From contig NZ_JMIB01000017.1 of NCBI RefSeq assembly GCF_000695255.1, positions 1-64,000 of the forward strand: a stretch of DNA of 64,000 nt, read 5' to 3'. Positions 19,355-27,462 of the stretch are shown here, piece after piece. Each line of letters opens with the position of its first letter. Within the stretch, counting starts at the first letter, position 1. The notes under the pieces are model-generated. The model did not search any database and was not told the DNA's origin. It saw nothing but the letters and a program-made list of their open reading frames with translations. This stretch comes from Photobacterium galatheae. Lineage in GTDB: Bacteria > Pseudomonadota > Gammaproteobacteria > Enterobacterales > Vibrionaceae. The translations under genes and the position numbers were made by a program.

Positions 19355-20263
19355 TTATTCCGCGCCTGTCTTACTGTGTTCAGACAGCGAGTCTGCCAGC
19401 GTAATAAAGGCGCTCAGATAATCAATATTCAGATCGGTTTCTCTGACGCCGAGATGAATATTTTTGTGAATGCCGGTTATTCCCAGTCGGACAGAAACGA
19501 TCGGCAATTTTTCTTCATATTCCTTGGCCAGCCATTTGGGGAGCGCCGCGACGCCACGGTCTGCTGCCACCATCTGCAACATAATATCTGTGGTTTCAAT
19601 CCGTTTATGCTTCCGTGGGCTACACTTGGCCGGTGTGAGAAAACTGGTGTAGATATCCAGCCGGCTTTGCTCAACGGGATAAGTGATGAGTGTTTTATCC
19701 ATCAACATTTCCGGCGCGATGTATTCAGCCGCCGCCAGCGGACTCTGTTCATTCACCACCAGCACCTGTTCATAGTCAAAGACCGGGATATACCGGATGC
19801 CCGGCCGCAGCAGCGGATCAGGCGTCACCAACACATCAATTTCATAACCGAATAGTGCGCCCAGCCCGCCAAACTGAAACTTCTGTTTCACGTCCACATC
19901 CACATCCGGCCAGGTTTTGAGGTAAGGATTCACAACTTTCAGCAGCCATTGATAGCAAGGATGGCATTCCATTCCGATACGCAGGGTGCCGCGCTGGCCA
20001 CTGGCAAACTGCTGCATCTGTGCTTCGGCATGCTCAAATTGTGGCAAGACTCTTTCGGCCAGGCGCAAGAGGTAGTTCCCGGCCTGTGTAAAGTGCAGGT
20101 TTCGGCCGGACTTGCTCCAGACCGGTGTGCCGAGCTGCTGCTCCAGCTTCTTCATGCTGTGGCTGAGTGCTGACTGGCTGAGATAGAGGGCATCGGCGGC
20201 GGCGGTCAGCGAACCCCGCCGGTGAACTTCCCGCAGAATCGCCAGATGGCTGCGTTCAATCAT
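19355..20263 (-). CDS. metR: Methionine regulator MetR (LysR family)
   Basis: MetR is the homocysteine-responsive LysR activator of metE and other methionine genes. The 302 residues begin MIERSHLAILREVHRRGSLT with helix-turn-helix ALYLSQSALSHSMKKLEQ, and the effector domain includes LRIGMECHPCYQWLLKVVNP, a MetR-typical segment. AAGGA precedes the start. It is divergent from metE with 109 bp between the start codons, the arrangement known in enterics and vibrios, where MetR binds the shared region and also represses itself. The coding end abuts rimI. Confidence 0.96.
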   Translation of the reverse strand: MIERSHLAILREVHRRGSLTAAADALYLSQSALSHSMKKLEQQLGTPVWSKSGRNLHFTQAGNYLLRLAERVLPQFEHAEAQMQQFASGQRGTLRIGMECHPCYQWLLKVVNPYLKTWPDVDVDVKQKFQFGGLGALFGYEIDVLVTPDPLLRPGIRYIPVFDYEQVLVVNEQSPLAAAEYIAPEMLMDKTLITYPVEQSRLDIYTSFLTPAKCSPRKHKRIETTDIMLQMVAADRGVAALPKWLAKEYEEKLPIVSVRLGITGIHKNIHLGVRETDLNIDYLSAFITLADSLSEHSKTGAE

Positions 20264-20272
20264 GGTTTTTCC

Positions 20273-20331
20273 TTAATTCATGATTAGTATTCATAGGTTG
20301 ATGAAATAATGCCATTTTAATTCATCATTAG
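20273..20331. promoter_or_regulatory. metR-metE operator region, candidate MetR box
   Basis: TGAT-TAGTA-TTCA (20281-20293) matches the MetR consensus TGAA-N5-TTCA in 7 of 8 positions. A 15-base word, TTAATTCATGATTAG (20273-20287), recurs with one mismatch at 20317-20331, exactly 44 bp away, about four helical turns. GATGAA/TTCATC (20300-20326) forms a further dyad. The box match rests on established MetR consensus; occupancy is inferred. Confidence 0.65.
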
Positions 20332-20372
20332 ATAGCCATAAGATGTCTTCAACAACTTTGGAGGACGTACAG

Positions 20373-22649
20373 ATGGCTAAAATTCATAACCTGGGTTTCC
20401 CGCGTATCGGCGCAAACCGCGAACTGAAATTTGCACTGGAAAAGTACTGGAAAGGCGAAAGCACACAAGGTGAACTGACCGAATTGGCTGCAGGTCTGCG
20501 TCAGAAACACTGGCAACACCAGTCTGCACTGGATCTGACCCCGGTTGGCGATTTCTCTTTTTATGATCAGGTGCTGGACACCAGCTTCACACTGGGGAAT
20601 ATTCCGGCCCGTGTTGAAGGGCTGGCGGGCGATGAGCTGGACAATTACTTCCGGGTTGCCCGGGGCCGCTCTGCCCATGACAGTGGCTGCAGCTGTGTTC
20701 ACGCTGGTGAGATGACGAAGTGGTTCGATACCAACTATCACTACATTGTGCCTGAATTTACGGCAGACACCCGTTTCGAACTCAATCCTCAGCGTCTGCT
20801 GGCACAACTGGAAGAAGCGCAAGCACAGGGCGTTGCAGCGAAGCCTATCCTGGTTGGCCCAGTGACTTACCTGTGGCTGGGTAAGGAAAAAGATAGCTCG
20901 AATAAGCTGGATTTATTGGAACAACTGTTACCGGTTTATGCGCAATTGCTCAGTTTGCTGGCTGAGAAAGGCGTTGAGTGGGTACAGATTGACGAGCCGA
21001 TTCTGGTGACTGAACTGTCTGCGGAATGGCAGCAGGCATTAGAGAAAGCCTATCAAACCCTGAATCAGGGCAAGGTGAAGCTGCTGCTGGCGACTTATTT
21101 CGGCGAACTGAAAGAAAACCTGTCGCTGGCGGTGAACCTGCAGGTCCAGGGGTTGCATGTGGATGCGGTTCGTGGTCGCAAGGAAGTGGATGCTGTGATT
21201 GCGGCGTTGCCGGCGGACAAAACCCTGTCGCTTGGGGTAATCAACGGCCGGAATATCTGGAAAACGGATCTGAATGCTGTGCTGAACTGGCTGGAGCCGA
21301 TTGCCCGTGATTTGGGGGAACGTTTGTGGATCGCGCCTTCCTGTTCCCTGCTGCACGTGCCGGTTGATCTGAACAGTGAACAGAAGCTGGATGCGGAAAT
21401 TAAATCCTGGCTGGCCTTTGCCTTGCAAAAACTGGACGAACTGTCCGTGCTGTCCCGTGCATTAAATGAAGGCCGTGAATCGGTGGCGCAGGTGCTGGCA
21501 GACAATCAGGCAGCGATCGACAGCCGTCGTCAGTCAACGCGTGTGAATAACCCGGATGTTCAGGCCGCCGTGGCTGCGATTACCCCGGCGCTGGGTCAGC
21601 GTCAGCATCCCTATGCCGAAAGGATTGCCAGGCAGACAGCCCACCTGAATTTGCCTGCGTTCCCAACGACCACTATTGGCTCATTCCCGCAGACGGCTGA
21701 AATCCGTCAGGCGCGTCTGAAATTCAAGAAAGGGGAGCTGGATCAGGATACCTATATCCGCCAGATGCAAGCGGAGATCGCCCACGCGGTGCGTGAGCAG
21801 GAAGCGCTGGAGCTTGATGTGTTAGTGCACGGAGAAGCAGAACGTAACGACATGGTTGAATATTTCGGTGAGCAACTGGACGGCTATGCCTTCAGTCAGT
21901 TCGGCTGGGTGCAGTCTTACGGTTCCCGTTGTGTGAAGCCGCCAATTCTGTTCGGTGACATCAGTCGTCCGAACGCAATGACGGTGGCCTGGACTCAGTA
22001 TGCTCAGTCGCTGACCGACAAACCCATGAAAGGCATGCTGACCGGCCCTGTGACGATTCTGAACTGGTCTTTTGTCCGTGATGATCAGCCACGCGCCGTA
22101 TCCTGTTACCAGTTGGCACTGGCGATCCGCGAAGAAGTCTTGGATCTGGAAAAAGCCGGCGTGAAAGTCATTCAGATCGATGAAGCTGCGCTGCGTGAAG
22201 GGTTGCCGCTGCGTCAGTCCGAGTGGCAGGAATACCTGAACTGGGCCGTTGAATCTTTCCGGATCACGGCCAACGGTGTGGCGGATGAAACGCAGATTCA
22301 TACCCACATGTGTTACTCCGAATTCAATGACATCATCGCCTCGATTGCAGACATGGATGCTGATGTAATCACCATTGAGACCTCGCGTTCAGACATGGAA
22401 CTGCTGGATGCATTCGATCACTTCAGGTATCCGAATGAAATTGGTCCGGGTGTGTACGATATTCACTCGCCGAACATTCCGACCGAAGCACAGATGGTGA
22501 AACTGATACAACTGGCTGCGCAGCGTATTCCTGCTGAGCGCCTGTGGGTGAACCCGGACTGTGGTCTGAAAACCCGTCAGTGGGCTGAAGTGTTGCCGGC
22601 ACTGAAGAACATGGTTGCCGCGGCGAAAACATTGCGTGCGAACGCGTAA
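20373..22649 (+). CDS. metE: Cobalamin-independent methionine synthase MetE
   Basis: MetE transfers a methyl group from 5-methyltetrahydropteroyl-triglutamate to homocysteine. The 758-residue protein starts [20 protein letters not shown]. The C-terminal half has [32 protein letters not shown] and [12 protein letters not shown], and the zinc ligands in [12 protein letters not shown] (His, Cys) and NPDCGLKTR (Cys). GGAGG lies 8 bases before the ATG at 20373; the frame opens 10 codons earlier. Divergent from its activator gene metR. A strong terminator follows. Confidence 0.98.
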   Translation: MAKIHNLGFPRIGANRELKFALEKYWKGESTQGELTELAAGLRQKHWQHQSALDLTPVGDFSFYDQVLDTSFTLGNIPARVEGLAGDELDNYFRVARGRSAHDSGCSCVHAGEMTKWFDTNYHYIVPEFTADTRFELNPQRLLAQLEEAQAQGVAAKPILVGPVTYLWLGKEKDSSNKLDLLEQLLPVYAQLLSLLAEKGVEWVQIDEPILVTELSAEWQQALEKAYQTLNQGKVKLLLATYFGELKENLSLAVNLQVQGLHVDAVRGRKEVDAVIAALPADKTLSLGVINGRNIWKTDLNAVLNWLEPIARDLGERLWIAPSCSLLHVPVDLNSEQKLDAEIKSWLAFALQKLDELSVLSRALNEGRESVAQVLADNQAAIDSRRQSTRVNNPDVQAAVAAITPALGQRQHPYAERIARQTAHLNLPAFPTTTIGSFPQTAEIRQARLKFKKGELDQDTYIRQMQAEIAHAVREQEALELDVLVHGEAERNDMVEYFGEQLDGYAFSQFGWVQSYGSRCVKPPILFGDISRPNAMTVAWTQYAQSLTDKPMKGMLTGPVTILNWSFVRDDQPRAVSCYQLALAIREEVLDLEKAGVKVIQIDEAALREGLPLRQSEWQEYLNWAVESFRITANGVADETQIHTHMCYSEFNDIIASIADMDADVITIETSRSDMELLDAFDHFRYPNEIGPGVYDIHSPNIPTEAQMVKLIQLAAQRIPAERLWVNPDCGLKTRQWAEVLPALKNMVAAAKTLRANA

Positions 22650-22675
22650 TTGCTTCTGAGTTCTGCGCGTCAGCG

Positions 22676-22707
22676 AAGGCTGCACCTGAATCAGGGCAGC
22701 CTTTTTT
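22676..22707 (+). terminator. Rho-independent terminator after metE
   Basis: AAGGCTGC (22676-22683) pairs with GCAGCCTT (22696-22703), with an inner CCTG/CAGG extension and six T. Confidence 0.92.
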
Positions 22708-22772
22708 GATGCTGAGGGCTTGTTTCTGAATCGTGAGACTGCCAGATGTGTCAGGCCGTCCAGAATGGCTGC

Positions 22773-23654
22773 TCAGACCGTCTGCATCTCCAGACCAGAC
22801 AGCCGGTGCCAGTAGCCGTTACACTGAATCGGGTCTGCTATCGGGTGCCGCTCAGAGGCCAGTTCAGCGGTTTTGAACGCCGCCAGAGTTTTCAGTGTGT
22901 CGATACCGAGCGGGCTGATTCGAACCACATCAACCAACCCCTGCATTCCGGGTAAATCATTGATCAAGTTATAGCAGTAACCAGACTGGGTCTGGATACC
23001 GTTGAGGGTAAACAGGCGCTGTCCTTCCTGGCTGTTTGCGGCGAGTCCTTCTGGATAATGAATACAGCAGGTCTCACATTCATCCTTGCCTCGGCCTTCA
23101 GCCCGGGCGGTAAAGCAGCGTGCGGAGTAGGCGAGCGGCAGGTAGCCATAACTGAAGACTTCGGTCTCGAACTGATCCCGAATGCCTTGTGCGTCACAGT
23201 CTTGCAGCACATGTACCAGCCATTCCCGTGACAGTTCCACCGGCATACACCAGCGGGTCATCCCTTGTTTCAGAAACAGTGCTATGGTCTGAGCGTTGTA
23301 GCAATTGACCGCCGGTCCGACGACAAAAGGTACCTTGTGTTGCCGTGCAAGATGAATGGCCGAGACATCATTGGCTTCAATGCTGAATTCACCGTTATCG
23401 ATGTATTTTTTCAGGACATTCACTTCGCTTGGCGCTTCAAGCAATGCCTGTGTGGATAGCACAACTTCCTTGCCCGCAGCCGCCAGCATTTGAGCTAGCT
23501 CCAGCCAGTCCCGGACTTTCATCTCCCGCCGTTTGGCACAGACGGTTTCGCCCAGATAAACCGTGTCTGCCTCGCTGCGACAAGCGGCTTCATAGAATTG
23601 CGCGACATCGGTTTTCGGCCAGAAATATAACAGTGGCCCCAGTGAATATTTCAT
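22773..23654 (-). CDS. ubiV: UbiV, O2-independent ubiquinone hydroxylation factor
   Basis: UbiV and UbiU form a 4Fe-4S peptidase-U32-like complex that hydroxylates the ubiquinone ring without oxygen. The 293 residues start MKYSLGPLLYFWPKTDVAQF. The four cysteines expected to bind the cluster are visible in GETVCAKRR, SARCFTARAEG and DECETCCIHYPEG. The start at 23654 has AGGAG upstream; the frame extends 9 codons further without family match. It follows ubiU by 17 bp in one operon. A candidate FNR site lies upstream of ubiU. Confidence 0.95.
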   Translation of the reverse strand: MKYSLGPLLYFWPKTDVAQFYEAACRSEADTVYLGETVCAKRREMKVRDWLELAQMLAAAGKEVVLSTQALLEAPSEVNVLKKYIDNGEFSIEANDVSAIHLARQHKVPFVVGPAVNCYNAQTIALFLKQGMTRWCMPVELSREWLVHVLQDCDAQGIRDQFETEVFSYGYLPLAYSARCFTARAEGRGKDECETCCIHYPEGLAANSQEGQRLFTLNGIQTQSGYCYNLINDLPGMQGLVDVVRISPLGIDTLKTLAAFKTAELASERHPIADPIQCNGYWHRLSGLEMQTV

Positions 23655-23671
23655 CGTTGTTCTCCTGTTAT

Positions 23672-24679
23672 TTATTGCCACTGTCGCTGATAGGCACCCA
23701 GTGTGGTTTGTGACCCTTCTGATAAGTCGCTTAGTGCTTGCTCCCAGTCTGGCCGGACTTGATAAGCATCCGGACTGGCCCGGTAGCTGTCGATAGCCTG
23801 TCGCCAGGTACGCGTAACTTCCGCGACATAGGCCTGACTGCGCTGACGACCTTCAATTTTGACCGAGGCAATCCCGGCCGCAAATAGCTCAGGCAACAGG
23901 CTCAGGGTATTGAGACTGGTCGGAGACTCCAGCACGTGGGAGCGCTGGGACTGACCCTTGACGCAGGTTTCGAAACGCCCTTTACACAGGGTCGGGTACC
24001 CCGCTTTTTCATGATCCTGATAGCGGTCGATCAGAATGCCGTTGAGCCGTGACTCCAGCCCCTGCGGCGTTTCCTGCCAGCGGACAAATTTGGCCGGTGA
24101 GCAGGCACCGACGGTGTTCGGCGATTCCCCTGTGAGATAAGACGACAGATAACAGCGCCCTTCGGCCATGATACAAAGGCTGCCGAAGGCGAAGACCTCC
24201 AGTTCAACATCGGTATTGCGTGCCAGCTGTCTGACCTGATGAATCGACAGCACCCGGGGCAACACCACACGCTTCACATTGAAGTTCTCGCGGTAAAAGG
24301 CAATGGCTTCAGTATTGGTAGCTGACGCCTGAACCGACAAGTGCAGTTCGAGATCCGGATAGCGGCGCGATGCGTAATCCAGCACGGCAATGTCAGCGAC
24401 GATCAGCGCATCGACGCCCAGTGCGGCGGCTTTGTCGACTGCCTGCTGCCAGCGGTGAAAGCCGTCGGGGTGGGCGAAGGTATTCAGGGCAATATGCAGC
24501 TTACGGTCGTGTTTGCGGACATAGTCCACCGCTTGCGCCAGACGTTTGCCTTCAAAGTTCAGACCGGCAAAATGCCGGGCGTTGGTGTCGTCTTTAAAAC
24601 CGATGTAGACCGCATCGGCACCATGGTCGATGGCGGTTTTGAGTGCGGGCAGGTTGCCTGCCGGGCAGAGCAGCTCCAT
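23672..24679 (-). CDS. ubiU: UbiU, O2-independent ubiquinone hydroxylation factor
   Basis: Partner of UbiV; U32-family fold with an iron-sulfur cluster. The 335 residues start MELLCPAGNLPALKTAIDHG and include KDDTNARHFAGLNF, the cysteine segments FGSLCIMAEGRCYLSS, VGACSPAKFVRW and TLCKGRF, and the C-terminal GSQTTLGAYQRQWQ. These are collinear with E. coli YhbU. First gene of the ubiUV operon, divergent from ubiT, the third member of the pathway. Confidence 0.96.
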   Translation of the reverse strand: MELLCPAGNLPALKTAIDHGADAVYIGFKDDTNARHFAGLNFEGKRLAQAVDYVRKHDRKLHIALNTFAHPDGFHRWQQAVDKAAALGVDALIVADIAVLDYASRRYPDLELHLSVQASATNTEAIAFYRENFNVKRVVLPRVLSIHQVRQLARNTDVELEVFAFGSLCIMAEGRCYLSSYLTGESPNTVGACSPAKFVRWQETPQGLESRLNGILIDRYQDHEKAGYPTLCKGRFETCVKGQSQRSHVLESPTSLNTLSLLPELFAAGIASVKIEGRQRSQAYVAEVTRTWRQAIDSYRASPDAYQVRPDWEQALSDLSEGSQTTLGAYQRQWQ

Positions 24680-24743
24680 GTGAATGATCCTGATGGTTCA
24701 CAAAATACTGCCCGACATCTTATTGTGCTGGCTGACGGCCGTG

Positions 24744-24757
24744 TTGATATGACTCAG
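24744..24757. promoter_or_regulatory. Candidate FNR site between ubiU and ubiT
   Basis: TTGAT-ATGA-CTCAG matches the FNR consensus TTGAT-N4-ATCAA in 8 of 10 positions. It lies in the divergent ubiUV/ubiT control region. Control by Fnr is established for E. coli ubiUV and fits the anaerobic role. Confidence 0.5.
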
Positions 24758-24916
24758 GTTTTGCGGTGTTTTCGCGTCTCTGGCCAGTGATCAGGCGTGT
24801 GTACGGACGTGTGCTCTCACGCAGCAGACAGGTAAAAACATTGATTTACCGCAGGAAGCAGCGTCTGGTGTTGGCCTAGGATGGCGGCATCACATCGAAT
24901 TGAAGAGGACAGCAAG

Positions 24917-25396
24917 GTGTATTCACCTAAATTTTCCCTGATCCATGAGCTTGCCCCGAGGCTGCTTCGCCTGCATTGTCGACTGACTCCTTTTTTTGTC
25001 CATCAGACGCTGATTGAGCAGGGACTCGACAAAGTGTTCAGTGAGGCGATTGCAGAGGGCGAGCTGGATTTTCTGGCCGGACGAACCGTGGCCATTGCCG
25101 TGGAAGATATCGACTGGCAATTCACTGTGACTCTGGTACAGGAGCGGCTGGCCGTGCAGCCCGCGGTGGCAGAACCTGACGCGGTGATGCGAGCCGCAAG
25201 CCGGGATCTGCTGCGCATCGCAGCCCGGCAGGTGGATCCGGATACCCTGTTTTTTCAGCGCCGGCTGAAGATGGAAGGCGATACCGAGCTGGGACTGGCC
25301 GTGAAAAACCTGCTCGATAGTCTCGATATGGACAGCCTGCCAAAACCCGTCGTGAAAGTGCTGGATAAGGCTGCAACCGTGCTGGCTGCTGAGTGA
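24917..25396 (+). CDS. ubiT: UbiT, SCP2-domain ubiquinone accessory factor
   Basis: UbiT is the SCP2-fold lipid-binding protein needed for O2-independent ubiquinone synthesis. The SCP2 domain here includes GELDFLAGRTVAIAVEDIDW and the very conserved DPDTLFFQRRLKMEGDTELG and LAVKNLLDSLDMDSLPK blocks. I chose the GTG at 24917 (159 residues) because AGAGGA lies 8 bases upstream and the length fits E. coli YhbT; an ATG at 24881 is possible and would add 12 residues. Divergent from ubiUV, which makes the three genes a compact anaerobic quinone locus. Confidence 0.92.
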   Translation: MYSPKFSLIHELAPRLLRLHCRLTPFFVHQTLIEQGLDKVFSEAIAEGELDFLAGRTVAIAVEDIDWQFTVTLVQERLAVQPAVAEPDAVMRAASRDLLRIAARQVDPDTLFFQRRLKMEGDTELGLAVKNLLDSLDMDSLPKPVVKVLDKAATVLAAE

Positions 25397-25784
25397 CGGC
25401 TCCGGTCTTTTCAAGCTTGGATCGTGGCAGAACAGCCCGTCCGAGTACCGGATTGAATGCCCGCAGCCATTGATTGCTCGGGCTTTGGCTTTGCACATCA
25501 CAAGAAGCTCGCAGCTTTGGCTGCGAGTGACTGTTTCTTTGCCCCGACTTTGCGTATAATTCCGCCATCTTAATCCCCCAGCCATCTCACGATGGCCTGG
25601 TACAGCGTCATTCCCATCGCCGAAACGGCACAGAAGAGCGAACAGAGGCCAGGATGTAACCACAGGTTAATCAAGCCAATGCCCGGATTGAACCGGGTCA
25701 AACTCAACTGGAATACCGGGCGTCTGGGCCAGAAAGCTGGCCAGCCTGGGCTGACTTTATTCGATAATTGGATCTTCACTGAAT
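25397..25784 (+). other. ubiT-prfC intergenic region with structured prfC leader
   Basis: A 388-bp gap. It holds a perfect 8-bp hairpin CTCGCAGC/GCTGCGAG (25508-25527, loop TTTG) after ubiT with a poor T tract, a -10 element TATAAT (25555-25560) without a clear -35, and a leader of roughly 220 nt before prfC. The leader has GCCCGG (25681-25686), which can pair with CCGGG at 25693-25697 or CCGGGC at 25716-25721, and a GGCCAG/CTGGCC hairpin (25727-25742). No ORF in it is convincing. Confidence 0.6.
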
Positions 25785-27365
25785 ATGTCTTTTTTAACTG
25801 AAGTGGGTAAACGCCGTACGTTTGCCATCATTTCTCACCCGGATGCGGGTAAAACCACGATTACAGAAAAAGTCCTGCTGTTCGGAAACGCTTTGCAGCG
25901 TGCCGGTACGGTCAAAGGCCGCGGTTCAAATCAGCATGCCAAGTCTGACTGGATGGAAATGGAAAAAGAGCGGGGCATCTCGGTCACCACTTCCGTGATG
26001 CAGTTCCCGTATAACGATTGTCTGGTCAACCTGCTCGACACCCCGGGACACGAAGATTTCTCGGAAGATACCTACCGTACACTGACGGCAGTAGACTCCT
26101 GTCTGATGGTGATTGATGCGGCGAAAGGTGTTGAGGATCGGACCCGTAAGCTGATGGAAGTGACCCGTCTGCGGGATACGCCAATCGTTACATTCATGAA
26201 CAAACTTGACCGCGACATCCGTGATCCGATGGAACTGCTGGATGAAGTGGAAAGTGAGCTGAACATTGCCTGTGCACCAGTGAGCTGGCCGATTGGTTGC
26301 GGGAAAGAGTTCAAGGGGGTGTATCACATCCACCGTGACGAAACAATTCTGTACGCGACCGGTCAGGGTCATACGATTCAGGACGTACGAATTGTCAAAG
26401 GTCTGGATAACCCGGAGCTGGATGCAGCCGTGGGTGAAGACCTGGCAGGGCAGCTTCGCGACGAGCTGGAACTGGTTCTGGGGGCATCGCACGAGTTCGA
26501 TCGTGAGTTATTCCTGAACGGTGAATTGACGCCAGTTTTCTTCGGTACGGCACTGGGTAACTTCGGTGTTGACCACATGCTGGATGGTCTGACTGAATGG
26601 GCACCTGCACCGTTGCCGCGTCAGGCGAATGAGCGTCCGGTGGAAGCGCAGGAAGAGAAATTCTCGGGTTTCGTGTTTAAGATCCAGGCAAACATGGATC
26701 CGAAACACCGTGACCGGATTGCCTTCATGCGGATTGTTTCCGGTACTTATACGCAGGGCATGAAGATGAACCATGTCCGGACCGGCAAAAATGTCAGTAT
26801 TTCGGATGCTGTGACCTTTATGGCCGGTGATCGTGCCCGTGCTGAAAATGCCTATGCCGGTGACATCATCGGTCTGCACAACCACGGAACGATCCAGATT
26901 GGTGATACGTTCACACAGGGTGAAAGCCTGAAGTTCTCCGGAATCCCGAACTTTGCCCCAGAACTGTTCCGTCGTATCCGCCTGAAAGATCCACTGAAGC
27001 AGAAGCAACTGCTGAAAGGTCTGGTGCAGTTGTCGGAAGAGGGTGCGGTTCAGGTGTTCCGTCCGTTGCAGAACAATGATCTGATCGTCGGTGCTGTCGG
27101 TGTGCTTCAGTTTGACGTGGTGGTCGCCCGTCTGAAATCTGAGTACAACGTTGAAGCGATTTACGAAGGGGTGAACGTCGCGACCGCGCGTTGGGTAGAA
27201 TGTGATGACGCGAAGAAACTCGACGAATTCCGCCGCAAGAATGAAGTAAACCTGGCACTGGACGGTGGAGACAATCTCACGTACATCGCGCCAACCATGG
27301 TGAACCTCAATCTGGCGAAAGAGCGCTTCCCGGAAGTCGATTTCCGCGCAACCCGTGAGCACTAA
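25785..27365 (+). CDS. prfC: Peptide chain release factor 3 (RF3)
   Basis: RF3 is the GTPase that recycles RF1 and RF2 from the ribosome after peptide release. The 526-residue protein has G1 SHPDAGKTT, the switch region [36 protein letters not shown] and NKLDRD, and an RF3-typical C-terminal domain with [18 protein letters not shown]. No strong Shine-Dalgarno is visible before the ATG. The long structured leader may set translation. In E. coli prfC also lies near holD-rimI. Confidence 0.98.
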   Translation: MSFLTEVGKRRTFAIISHPDAGKTTITEKVLLFGNALQRAGTVKGRGSNQHAKSDWMEMEKERGISVTTSVMQFPYNDCLVNLLDTPGHEDFSEDTYRTLTAVDSCLMVIDAAKGVEDRTRKLMEVTRLRDTPIVTFMNKLDRDIRDPMELLDEVESELNIACAPVSWPIGCGKEFKGVYHIHRDETILYATGQGHTIQDVRIVKGLDNPELDAAVGEDLAGQLRDELELVLGASHEFDRELFLNGELTPVFFGTALGNFGVDHMLDGLTEWAPAPLPRQANERPVEAQEEKFSGFVFKIQANMDPKHRDRIAFMRIVSGTYTQGMKMNHVRTGKNVSISDAVTFMAGDRARAENAYAGDIIGLHNHGTIQIGDTFTQGESLKFSGIPNFAPELFRRIRLKDPLKQKQLLKGLVQLSEEGAVQVFRPLQNNDLIVGAVGVLQFDVVVARLKSEYNVEAIYEGVNVATARWVECDDAKKLDEFRRKNEVNLALDGGDNLTYIAPTMVNLNLAKERFPEVDFRATREH

Positions 27366-27416
27366 TCCGCTGAACTGAGCGCATGCGCTGAACGAAAATA
27401 GTGCGCTGCACTGAAA

Positions 27417-27446
27417 CAAAAAGCCCCTGAAATCAGGGGCTTTTTT
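27417..27446. terminator. Bidirectional terminator between prfC and the IMPa-like gene
   Basis: GCCCCTGA (27423-27430) pairs with TCAGGGGC (27433-27440), flanked by an A run on the left and six T on the right. A 12-bp palindrome AGCGCATGCGCT lies just upstream (27378-27389). Confidence 0.92.
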
Positions 27447-27462
27447 GTCGGTAATTTCCGCC

